The translations under genes and the position numbers were made by a program. A stretch of DNA of 64,000 nt from Obelidium mucronatum (Eukaryota > Chytridiomycota > Chytridiomycetes > Chytridiales > Chytriomycetaceae): assembly GCA_025765595.1 (NCBI GenBank), contig JAIVFH010000020.1:186001-250000 (forward strand), written 5' to 3'. Of the stretch, positions 52,253 through 60,531 are shown piece by piece (position 1 is the first letter of the stretch; every line of letters starts with the position of its first letter). The notes beneath the pieces are model-generated. The model worked only from the letters and a program-made list of their open reading frames with translations, was not told where the DNA came from and ran no database searches.

Positions 52253-53179
52253 TTATTTTTCTGAAAGAAATACATGTGTTGTACAAGGTACAGTTTTCTC
52301 AAGCACAGTTTGGTTTGCAGTCGTTGCTCCAACTACCACTTGTTGTGCGCATTCCCCAAGCCCTTTAACTTTACAGTTATGCAAATCAATCTTCATGGAA
52401 AACAACAAAACAATAATGAAATTGTATGTAAAGTAAATACAAGTGATTACAACAGCCTGAATCATATCCTTATCCCTTTCCTTACAAAAGAAGGAAGCCA
52501 AACCAAAAACAAGGAAGCAAATGTAACACAGAATACATGACGCGATACCATAAGTGGCTATAATCTTGAACCTTTTGCTTTCCTTGTCTTCTTCGTCAAT
52601 CCTTGTCCGCAACAGAAATCTGTGAAACGTGACAAGAAACATGGTATCCAGAAAAATGAGATACACCCCTTCAAACGAGACAAAAAGGGAAAGAAGTATG
52701 TATGTTGACATGGGGTCTATCCTAGCAATATAGCAAGTCACACCAACAATCGTCTTTAGATTAAGCATCAACGGCGCCGTGTAAACTGCCGCCTTCAACA
52801 ATCCACACAGCTTTGGAAAAACCAAACGCACAATTCCAGAACTACGATTATATGTATAAAATACATAAGCGGTTTCATTTATCCCAAGACATGTGTAATT
52901 GAAGATCCACAACAATGTGGCTTCCACAGTTCGCCGTGTAGCAATCAGACAGAACCCATAAGATGCAAAGAGACCAATCTGAGAAACTACGGCAACCAGT
53001 AGAATCGTGGTCATTGGGGTCAGGACTTTCAAGAGGCTTCCTTCTTGAATGGCTTCCACGCTGATGATAAATCTCACGAATAGGCCCAGTTCGATTACGG
53101 TTGCCATCGCCAGGCCCTCGTTTACGTAAAAGAGAATATTCCCCAACGGTTCTTGAGAGGGTTGAATTGTAGTATTCAT
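52253..53179 (-). CDS. seven-helix membrane protein, GPCR-like
   Basis: An intronless 308-aa protein with seven hydrophobic segments, among them AMATVIELGLFVRFIISV, MTTILLVAVVSQIGLFASYG, YILLSLFVSFEGVYLIFLDT, YGIASCILCYICFLVFGLAS and AVVITCIYFTYNFIIVLLFS. A short glycosylatable N-terminus (MNTTIQPSQEP) precedes the first helix. Loop 5-6 is charged (RTRIDEEDKESKRFK), as in G-protein-coupled receptors. No class-defining motif (DRY, NPxxY) is seen, so assignment to a GPCR family is only topological. It ends next to an LRR receptor-like gene in convergent orientation. Confidence 0.6.
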   Translation of the reverse strand: MNTTIQPSQEPLGNILFYVNEGLAMATVIELGLFVRFIISVEAIQEGSLLKVLTPMTTILLVAVVSQIGLFASYGFCLIATRRTVEATLLWIFNYTCLGINETAYVFYTYNRSSGIVRLVFPKLCGLLKAAVYTAPLMLNLKTIVGVTCYIARIDPMSTYILLSLFVSFEGVYLIFLDTMFLVTFHRFLLRTRIDEEDKESKRFKIIATYGIASCILCYICFLVFGLASFFCKERDKDMIQAVVITCIYFTYNFIIVLLFSMKIDLHNCKVKGLGECAQQVVVGATTANQTVLEKTVPCTTHVFLSEK

Positions 53180-54041
53180 GGAAAAACTGCTTGTTGTTTG
53201 CCCTGAGTTCTGGTTTGTTGGGGAAAAAAAAAAATGTCATAAATCTCATTGTTCCGATTGAACTATTGTAAGGAATAAGACAATGGCGAGAATATTATTT
53301 GATGTAGTCTGGATGATTCTCAATTAATAGGGAATACGCCACTCTCCTTCACCAAACAGCACTGGCTGAGTCCTTTGCCTTCACTCGGGATCTTCTTATC
53401 TCAGTTGCATTGAATGTGTCCAGTTCTTTCTTGTGTGATGGCCGCGTTCGGCGGTAGTGTAGGGTGAGAGTTGAAACCGAATTTGGCGTTGACCACCATC
53501 AGGAGATTGGGGAAATAGAGAAATTTGGATTTGTTTTGAATTAAATGCAATAAAAGGTTTCATATTTTCCAAATGTGGCCATGAGTGACCCCCCCCCTTT
53601 TGGCAGGGAATTGAAATGTTGAAAATCCAAAAATTTGAATTGTATACGCGTTTCAAATGTGATATTTGCAGCTGATATTCGGTGATTGTAGTCCGAACAC
53701 ACCTGAAATGACAGAAATCCTCTTTGCCATTTGATATGCATCTTGAACATTTGAAACACAAATTAATTGTAAGCCCATTACATAATCAACATTTGCCAGG
53801 CATTCAGTAAGCGATTGTAGTACAAACAGTTTCCATTCCGGCTGGATTCATGGTGGGAACAGTTTTTGTTTCATTTCCTTCTGAATCCAACAGAAACCCA
53901 AAGGAATTACCAAAATATTCCTGACAAAAGCTATTTGTTTAAATAAATTTGTGTTGTGATGGCATGCTGTTCCAATTTCTCTCTGGTTTCAACTGCTTTA
54001 TTACAAAAAAACATACTACACAGATTCTCAGATACGCGTAT
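53180..54041. other. intergenic, possible left flank of the transposon
   Basis: About 860 bp without a convincing gene. Two related short motifs, gtgattgtagtccgaac near 53682 and gcgattgtagtacaaac near 53811, lie 130 bp apart in the same orientation and might be subterminal transposase sites. I searched by eye for an inverted match to the 60093-60531 flank and found none longer than about 11 bases, so the element's left end is not located. Confidence 0.4.
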
Positions 54042-55354
54042 TCAGCCCCGAATTTCCCCGTCATCACTGTCCTCGCCACTGTAGTCATTCAGCAGAATAT
54101 CCATTCTGGCATAGAAGCGCGAGCACCCAGTTCGAAGGAAGCCTCTTTGGCGCAAAGAGGACTCGTCATCGCCAACGTAGTTGTAGATATTCATGAATCG
54201 GTAGTATTTTTTAGCAGATTGACAGACACTGGATAAGTCGCTCTTATTAACAATGACAAGTTCAAGCTGGTGTCGGACCTGTGGAAGCCAATTTAATAAA
54301 TCATCAAACGAGGCCAAAAGATATCGAAACATACAAAGCACATGATGCAAGCCAATACATGAAATGACTTCAACTCAAGAAACTTGGAGACAGTGAGCGA
54401 GCGAGTTACTGATGGCATTTTCGCAAAAGCGGCGGCAACTGCTAGAAAATTTGCATTCATGAAGATCTGCTCAGATTGATTTGCTTCAGGATCCGCCGGA
54501 ACTTGAAGATAGAGGAACCTGAATCCAAGTCACTAGGAGCAGATTGGACACAAAAGAATAAGAGCTGGAACTTACTGGTCTTTCTTGAGAAGATCTCTTG
54601 CTTTCTCTTTGTCCCCGTCCAATTTGTACGGATCGTGTTTGAAGACAGCTTTGAATTCGTTAAGAACAGCGCTTCGGTACTGCTGCACCATCTCCTTGTA
54701 CTTTATTACATTAGAGTTTAATTTTAAGAAAACAAACATGACTAACAGTGTGATGCATACGTAGACTTGATACAACCGTCTTGATTTCCACAGGTTCCAA
54801 AACACCAAGAATTTCCTTCAGCGCCAGCCATAAATCATTGATTGTCTTTGGATCGTCAATACGAAAGTCGGGTACAAACAGCTTTAATTGGAGAGTGTGC
54901 CGCTGGCTTATGACTCGTAGTTTTGTCCATTCCCTGTACAATCGAAGAGGTGAGAAGATATAACACAACTGAAACATTCAAAAGAGGTGAGAAGATATAA
55001 CAAAACTGAAAGAACTATGTACCCGCTCCCCCACTTGTTCCAAAGCTGATCACCAGTAGGAACTGCAGATTGTCCTTGCGATCGATTTTGAGAATTGTCC
55101 TCGCTTAAAGGAACAGCTTCGACGCTATCTTCTGTAGTGTCCGCATTCTCATCATTATCATCAGAGTCTGATTCCCTTGGTGGAACAGGGGGGAGACTAT
55201 TGCTTCAAGCCGTTATTAAGACACTACTCCAAACAAGGGATGCTAACCTCTTCCGGACCTTCTTTTTGAGTGTAGTACCAGTTGTATCAGCTCTTTTTTT
55301 GCCTGATCGTTTCCTTTGATGGATTTGTTTGATGCGTAAAATCCGGGGATCCAT
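54042..55354 (-). CDS. DUF6532-like protein, probable transposon-associated gene (one frame break)
   Basis: Six exons: 55248-55354, 55023-55196, 54747-54933, 54576-54700, 54359-54517 and 54042-54278. The N-terminus is basic (RIKQIHQRKRSGKKRADTTG), then acidic (ESDSDDNDENADTTEDSVEA). The helical core includes EWTKLRVISQRHTLQLKLFV, IKTVVSSLRMHHTYKEMVQQ and YRSAVLNEFKAVFKHDPYKL. Then come IFMNANFLAVAAAFAKMPSV and FHVRHQLELVIVNK. This resembles the DUF6532 proteins common in fungi, of unknown role. Exon 5 needs one extra base near 54480 to stay open, so this copy may be inactive or mis-assembled. A 37-bp tandem repeat lies in the intron 54934-55022. Its start codon is 95 bp from that of the transposase, in divergent orientation. 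Confidence 0.5.
54947..55012. repeat. 37-bp tandem repeat inside an intron
   Basis: The unit gaggtgagaagatataacac... begins at 54947 and again at 54984, with one internal change (cacaa/caaaa). It duplicates an acceptor-like ttcag site on the minus strand, so the gene may choose between three acceptors; only the one at 54934 keeps the frame. Confidence 0.75.
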
Positions 55355-55449
55355 CTTCGTTTTGGCAAAGTTTCTAACAATTTGAAATGTGTAAAAAACG
55401 TGTTGAAAGCGTCTTTATATATATAAATTTATTCATTTGAAATTCGAAA
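55355..55449. promoter_or_regulatory. 95-bp divergent promoter, DUF6532-like gene and transposase
   Basis: Shared spacer between two start codons on opposite strands. It contains tatatatataaatttatt about 30 bp before the transposase ATG, a good TATA-type element, and caatttgaaatgtg on the other side. Confidence 0.5.
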
Positions 55450-58414
55450 ATGCGTTGTAATGTGCCTGGCTGCCGTCGCACATTCAAAAGAGCTTCAGAT
55501 CTTACAAGGCATATGAACGCAAAACACTTGCCTGCTGTACAGAATGCACTTGCGGCAGCCACAGGATTTGTTCCAAGTCCACCTGTCGAAAGCAGCAGTC
55601 AGGAATCACTTGAAACCTTCCCGGAAGATAATGGAGACAGTGGCCCAGTTCTTGAACCAAATGAAGATCCCAACCCAGAAGAAAACGTTGAGAACGTTCC
55701 GGATGTCCACGCCCGCTATGGTTGGTGTTTCCATCGTGAACCATATTGACAAGTAAAAGTGACTTATCAGGTTTTCAGGTGTACCTATCAATGATAATGG
55801 CTCCTTGCTACGAAAAAAAGAGCAGCGCATTGCGTCTGATTTGCGTCGGCAGTTTTCGAAGGCTGACATTGATTTCATACAACATGTTATTCTTGAAAAT
55901 CCAATGGGGCAATCTGCAATTACAAGGTGAATTACTGAATATGCATTCCTAGTTTCTTTTATCAGCTATTGTTTTACTCATTTCATTGGCAGGAGGCTTG
56001 TATTCGATAAACCGCGACTTCTTGCTGAACATGTCCCGTCGTTCGAATCGGGCAAACAAGTTCATCAAGCCATTGATGGTATAACATATCTAGGAGTGGT
56101 ATGCAGTATTCAATCTGAAAATGCGATCTAATTTTAAATTAGGACTACAAGCGAATCAAAATTCCACTTACAAAAATCCTTCGTAGTATTCCGCCGCAGT
56201 TTCTCCCAAATGCCCGCGCATATTATCGAGTACGCCCAGCAATCATGTTTGCGCGACCCATCAGCAAGATTATCCGTTCGCAGCTAGAAGACAGCTCTCT
56301 TGATGGCCACTTCGCGTACTGCTTCACGAAACAGTTCAACGCCAATGGAGACCGTCTTTTCGATGAAGCATATTCAGGTGATTATTGCGAAACTCTGCAA
56401 AACAAACTTCCAAATGGCTCCACTCCCCTCCTTCTTTCGTTTTCGTCCGATCAAGCGCAAGCTTCAAAAATTGGTAAAGAGTCGTTTTGGCCAAAAATCC
56501 TGACACTTGGTAGTTGAGAATTTCTTCCCTCTAAAGTATCATTCACATCAATCTTATTCTAGCAAACATAGCCAAGGGGATTCGGAAGAAACTGAATACA
56601 CGAGCCAGCAAATTAGTCACCTTCCTTCCAAACATCAAACCACTCAAGAAAAGCCATTCCAACACTCCGTTCCTCACTGCCTACAAACGGGCTGTAATTC
56701 ACGCCAGTTTGTCTGAGTTGTTTAGTGACATCCTGCCATGGATCAAGAATGGTGTTGACTTAGTTAGCCCCGACGGAAAAGTACGGAAGTACTTCCCATG
56801 TTTGTTCAACTTCAATGGAGACTATCCGGAGCAAACTTTGTACGCAACCGTGAGCCCTCTCTGCAACAGCTCACCAATGCCATGCTGCAATGTGCCCACA
56901 AATTCCCTGAGCCATTGTGGGTTGACCTGTGATGATTACACTCCTCGAACCAATGATAATATGCTTCAAAATTACCGGGCTGCAATGGCTAAACCTACTA
57001 CTGCTCAGAAACTCGAAACTTTTGCCCAAATTGGTCAAGTTCCATTTGTTCAAAACGCGTTTTATGAATTGGGTCCCACATTCTGCATCCACTCAGCCAT
57101 CACTGCAGACCCTTTGCATGTTATTTACATAGGAATATTTGGTTACCATCTGTGGGGAGCTACAAAAAAGCTTATTGAAGATAATCACGGCTCTACTGGT
57201 CTTGACCTTGTGGATTCTCGAATCTGTCGCATCCCAACTTCTCCTGGCTTCAGCCATTTCCCCCATGGAGTCACAACCTTGAGCCGTCTTACCAAGAAAG
57301 ATTATCAAAGTATAATGATTCAACTTTTACCATGCATCATGGACCTTGTTAGTAGCGATGTTGTTACATGTCTTCGGACCCTATTTGATATTGCAATGAT
57401 GATTTCAAACACATCCCACACGGAAGCATCATTGAATACATTGGAACAATATCTCATTCAATTTGATGGCCAACTTGATGTGTTTCGAATGGAAAAAGAC
57501 ATGGATTTTCCAAAGATGCATGCACTGAGTTTACACTTACGGGGAATACGTTGGCATGGAGCAGCAGATTCTTTTGGGACAGAGCATATGGAAGCCATGC
57601 AGCAGTATAACGTTGTCAAGGCTTACGCTGCATCAAATCGGAAGAATGCAGAGGAGCAAATGATACGTCACGTCACTCGTATGGACAAAGTTCACACCAT
57701 TCGTCGACTTCTGAGCAACAATTCTGGTTTCTATTCTGAAGAGACTCAACAACTCAAATCCACCAAACTGATTTCTCGTTATCGCCGGCTTTGCAGTCTC
57801 AACATGTTTTCCCTCCACCCAGACTTTGTTGGATTGGAGATCAAGCTCCAGGAATACTTGACTCGATTGGACACAGATCTTGGAAATATGGTACTGTCAT
57901 CACTACCTTCAATTCTCCTGAATTTAATCAACTTTTTCAATAGCTGACTTTGTATAAGACCATCAGAGTAACTGATTATGATGAGGATAACAACGTGAAC
58001 GTAGATTTCATTCGCGTAAAGACCTCTGAACCCCTCGAAGGATTCTGTCTTTACAGCTCAATGCTTTTGAAGCCATCGCCTATTGAAGTGGGCATTTCGG
58101 CCAGATTGTGGTTAATTGGCAAGGCACTTATGTTTTTTTCTGTTTTTGACGGAACTGCTGAGAGGTCGTTTGCGATATTGCGTCGTTATTCCGCTTTACC
58201 CAGTAATCAGCAAAACGCAACAGGATGCTACATTTTTAATCCAGTACCAGGAACGAGTGAAGGGGTTATTGTTGTGCCAGCCGAAGCAATTGACGCTAGA
58301 GCACATGCTATTCCATATTTTCAAGATGGACAGGAAGGTGGATTAGGAGGAATTTACTTGAATGCTTATGCTCAGAAATATATTTGGGCAACTGTGGGTT
58401 GTAGTCAAGGATGA
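55450..58414 (+). CDS. Plavaka-type (CACTA-related) transposase
   Basis: Six exons (55450-55720, 55779-55926, 55993-56098, 56143-56509, 56563-57890, 57944-58414) join in phase to 896 aa with no stop. A C2H2 zinc finger opens the protein: MRCNVPGCRRTFKRASDLTR then HMNAKH (C-x4-C-x12-H-x4-H). The Plavaka signature region follows: AYYRVRPAIMFARPISKIIR, SFWPKILTLANIAKGIRKKL, SELFSDILPWIKNGVDLVSP, DGKVRKYFPCLFNFNGDYPE and QTLYATVSPLCNSSPMPCCN. Further on are DPLHVIYIGIFGYHLWGATK and LRGIRWHGAADSFGTEHMEA with VKAYAASNRKN. This family uses a DDE-type RNase H fold to cut and paste DNA. I did not pin each catalytic acid; DGKVRK, the D of ADPLHV and the E of FGTEHME are candidates. All splice sites are good, so the gene looks functional. 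Confidence 0.85.
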
Positions 58415-58500
58415 ATTGCTGGGTCCATTTTGATTTTCAATAAACTTGTCAGTGACGTGATTTTCATTGACAATCATATAAACAGACTGTATGATTTCCA

Positions 58501-58677
58501 TAAATAACGCGACCGTGCTAAACGCACTTGCCGCTGCTGATAAATAACGCGACCGTGCTGAACGCACTTGCCGCTGCCAACTCCCATAAATAACGCGACC
58601 GTGCTAAACGCACTTGCCGCTGCCGACTCCCATAAAAACGCGACCGTACTAAACGCACTTGCCGCTGCTGAATCCCA
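58501..58677. repeat. four-copy tandem repeat of about 46 bp
   Basis: Units at 58501-58540, 58541-58586, 58587-58632 and 58633-58677 share taaataacgcgaccgtgct, then aaacgcacttgccgctgc. Differences are small: a shorter first unit, taaaaacg and gtact in the fourth. The array sits between the 3' ends of two convergent genes (transposase and zinc protein), where it could serve as a transposase- or chromatin-protein-binding block or in 3'-end formation. Frames running through it on the min us strand repeat the word ASAFSTV and are not real genes. Confidence 0.9.
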
Positions 58678-58723
58678 TACTACCTGCATTGATTGGAGCT
58701 CATAAACTTGAATAAAAGTGTGT

Positions 58724-59455
58724 TTATTTACCAAGTGTACTCAAAAAAAAAAGGTTGCATGTTGTACACTCATCATCATTGCAGTTCCGATGTTTGCATG
58801 TGAGCGTGCCGTGAGAATTTGTACAGTGAGAACATTGGCGCTCCTCCAGTTTATCCTGATTCCCCTCCAAGCACTGGGGTCGTTGGCATCCCTTGAATTT
58901 GCATTGATTTTGGCAGCGATTCCTTGTGTGAGACAGGCCCTTGTTGACTTTCTTGTTGCAATGTGAACACTTTAAAGACTTTTGAGACTGAGCGCCAAAT
59001 TTTCGACGAGCCAAATACAGATTCCACTGATTGTGCTGTGGGACAGGGCCTTCAAATTGGACAGCAGGTACTATTGAAATACCGAAAAAAAACGATATTA
59101 AATGATATGCATAATGGCAGCTGCGTACTTACAGATATTGAAAGGTTCCTGCCAAAATGAGCGGGCTTGATAGTCCTTGGTATCTTCAAGCTCCTCCAAT
59201 TCCAACTCCCCTTCTTCTCCCATTAAATCCTCTTCATCTCTGCTGCTCTCACTGCAATGATTGCTTGATTCGTCACTGGTACTTTCGAGAAGGACATTTT
59301 CATCTGTGTCTGACTGGCAACTCAAGTAAGATTAACACTGATTTCAGCAATCGACATCCACTTACAAAGATATATGCTTCATTTGAGTCTGGTGTGCATT
59401 CCCAGCGCTCGATTGATTGCGCCCAGCGAATGCGCAGTCGGTCCGTTTGTGGCAT
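58724..59455 (-). CDS. acidic protein with a Cys/His-rich zinc-binding C-terminus (transposon cargo)
   Basis: Exons 59366-59455, 59133-59313 and 58724-59070 join cleanly to 205 aa. It begins MPQTDRLRIRWAQSIERWEC. The middle is very acidic (SSRDEEDLMGEEGELELEEL). The region WNLYLARRKFGAQSQ leads to a dense zinc-ligand cluster: CSHCNKKVNKGLSHTRNRC, CKFKGCQRPQC, RQCSHCTNSHGTLTCKH and CNDDECTTC. At least four Cys/His quartets could be formed. C-terminal zinc ribbons of this sort are common in transposase-related proteins, but I do not recognise this one. An acidic tract plus zinc fingers beside a histone gene suggests a histone- or chromatin-binding role; this is inference. Its start is 61 bp from the H3-like gene. 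Confidence 0.7.
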
Positions 59456-59516
59456 TTTAAGCAAATAAATATTTATTATCAAGATTGATAAATATTGATT
59501 ACATTCAAGACTGCGA
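59456..59516. promoter_or_regulatory. 61-bp divergent promoter, zinc protein and H3-like gene
   Basis: The whole spacer between the two start codons is AT-rich and holds a perfect 14-bp palindrome aataaatatttatt (59464-59477), followed by tcaagattgataaatattg. Paired expression of the two genes is likely, as for host histone gene pairs. Confidence 0.5.
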
Positions 59517-60092
59517 ATGCCCACCAAAAAGCCACGAAAACAAGTGCAACCTCGTAAACGCCGTCACGTCGAAGATAGCGAGGAAGAAACGGAGCGCGAA
59601 GAGAAAGCAATGAAAACGGGCAAGCCGGAGCAACAAGGCAACAAAGCCCGAAAGACCCGAGACAACTTCGCTTGGCACAAGCAGATAATTAAGCTGCAGA
59701 AAGAAACAACTCTGGTGATACCACGAACGCGATTCGCTGCACTGGTATGTCGACTTTGACTGCTGCTTGTCCGCTGCTAATCTTCAACTTAGGTTCGGGA
59801 AGTTCTTTTACATACAACCTATGGCAAATCGTTGGCAGCCACGGGAAATCCCCCCATTCGTGTTACTATATCGGCTATGCAGGCTCTGCATGAATTTTCC
59901 GAATCATACATGGTTACATTCTTTGAAGACGCGGTTCTTTGTTGTGTCCATGCAAAACGGCAAACATTGATGTTGCCGGACATGCGGTTGGTGGGAAAAA
60001 TGCGGCAGTATTTTCTGCCTTCACATTATGTACAAGGCAATGAGTCCGAGAACAAGAGGAGTGAGGCCGTGAAAAATAAAATGAAAGTTTGA
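59517..60092 (+). CDS. highly divergent histone H3 variant (CENP-A-like features)
   Basis: Exons 59517-59744 and 59793-60092 (intron 48 nt with ctaat and ttag) join to 175 aa. The histone fold aligns with H3: helix N to 1 WHKQIIKLQKETTLVIPRTR then FAALVREVLL; helix 2 SAMQALHEFSESYMVTFFED; then VLCCVHAKRQTLMLPDMRLV and GKMRQYFL (H3 has [39 protein letters not shown]). Loop 1 is about nine residues longer (HTTYGKSLAATGNPPIRVT). The tail lacks the ARTK and ARKS sites and instead holds basic blocks around an acidic patch (VEDSEEETEREEK). There is a 29-residue C-terminal extension. A changed tail and long loop 1 are CENP-A hallmarks, but helix 3 is more divergent than usual for host CENP-A. It would form nucleosomes with H4 if the fold holds. 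Confidence 0.8.
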
Positions 60093-60531
60093 ATGATTTG
60101 CAAACGAAAATGGCAATTATATTGCACACGTGTATTTTGGCGATGGTATTGTAAACGATTTCCTATAGAATGCGATTCAATTTTTGTGACAGGCAAGTAA
60201 CTGCGTTATTTTGCATTTCCAGGATGCAAAATGCAATTGGCCCCATTTGAGACGCAATCAGAGAATATCAAATGAAGGAATTGCGATTGCACTTTATTTT
60301 GTATTAATTGAGCGCAGTTCAAACTGAAGGAATACACCCAACTGGATGCATTCCTCGCGGCCAGTTTCCTGATGACGCTATATCGCTCTCTCAATACTTT
60401 GCGTCTGCACAACGCCGACAAGCATCAACGCCAAAACCTCTGCTGCGCATTTCAAAGATGATCTTTATTCATTATTGGTGACACTGGTCATGAACAAACT
60501 CCATTTTATTTTCCAATTCCAAAGCTGGAAG
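60093..60531. other. intergenic, possible right flank of the transposon, with an inverted repeat
   Basis: About 440 bp without a gene. A 9-bp inverted repeat, attttgcat/atgcaaaat (60208-60216 and 60224-60232), flanks a 7-base loop. Near 60190 the text ggcaagtaactgcgttattt partly echoes the reverse complement of the 46-bp tandem repeat (ggcaagtgcg...gcgttattta). No terminal inverted repeat matching the left flank was found by eye. Confidence 0.4.

Larger units (their letters stand above)
54042..60092. mobile_element. candidate Plavaka-type DNA transposon carrying three extra genes including histone H3
   Basis: The span covers a Plavaka-family transposase, a DUF6532-like gene, an acidic zinc-binding protein gene and a divergent histone H3 gene. 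The order is DUF6532-like (minus), transposase (plus), tandem repeat, zinc protein (minus), H3 (plus): two divergent pairs facing each other. Transposase, zinc protein and H3 all splice into clean frames. Coordinates are those of the outermost genes; terminal inverted repeats and target-site duplications were not found, so membership of each cargo gene is inferred from packing and arrangement. Host genes (7TM and zinc carrier 2) lie on either side. Confidence 0.55.

Noticed and set aside
58474..58734. Minus-strand frame with the repeated words ASAFSTVA across the tandem array
   Set aside because: The protein repeat only mirrors the DNA repeat, and the frame lies between two convergent 3' ends.
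59517..60092. Ordinary replicative histone H3
   Set aside because: Canonical H3 is almost invariant; this protein lacks the tail sites and differs at many core positions.
60208..60232. Inverted repeat downstream of the H3-like gene as a terminator or histone 3' stem-loop
   Set aside because: The stem is AT-rich with a 7-base loop, unlike the conserved histone mRNA stem-loop, and fungi polyadenylate histone mRNAs.
53180..60531. Terminal inverted repeats of the Plavaka element
   Set aside because: By-eye comparison of the two flanks gave only short chance matches (tttggcgttga; catcagg), not aligned at equal distances.
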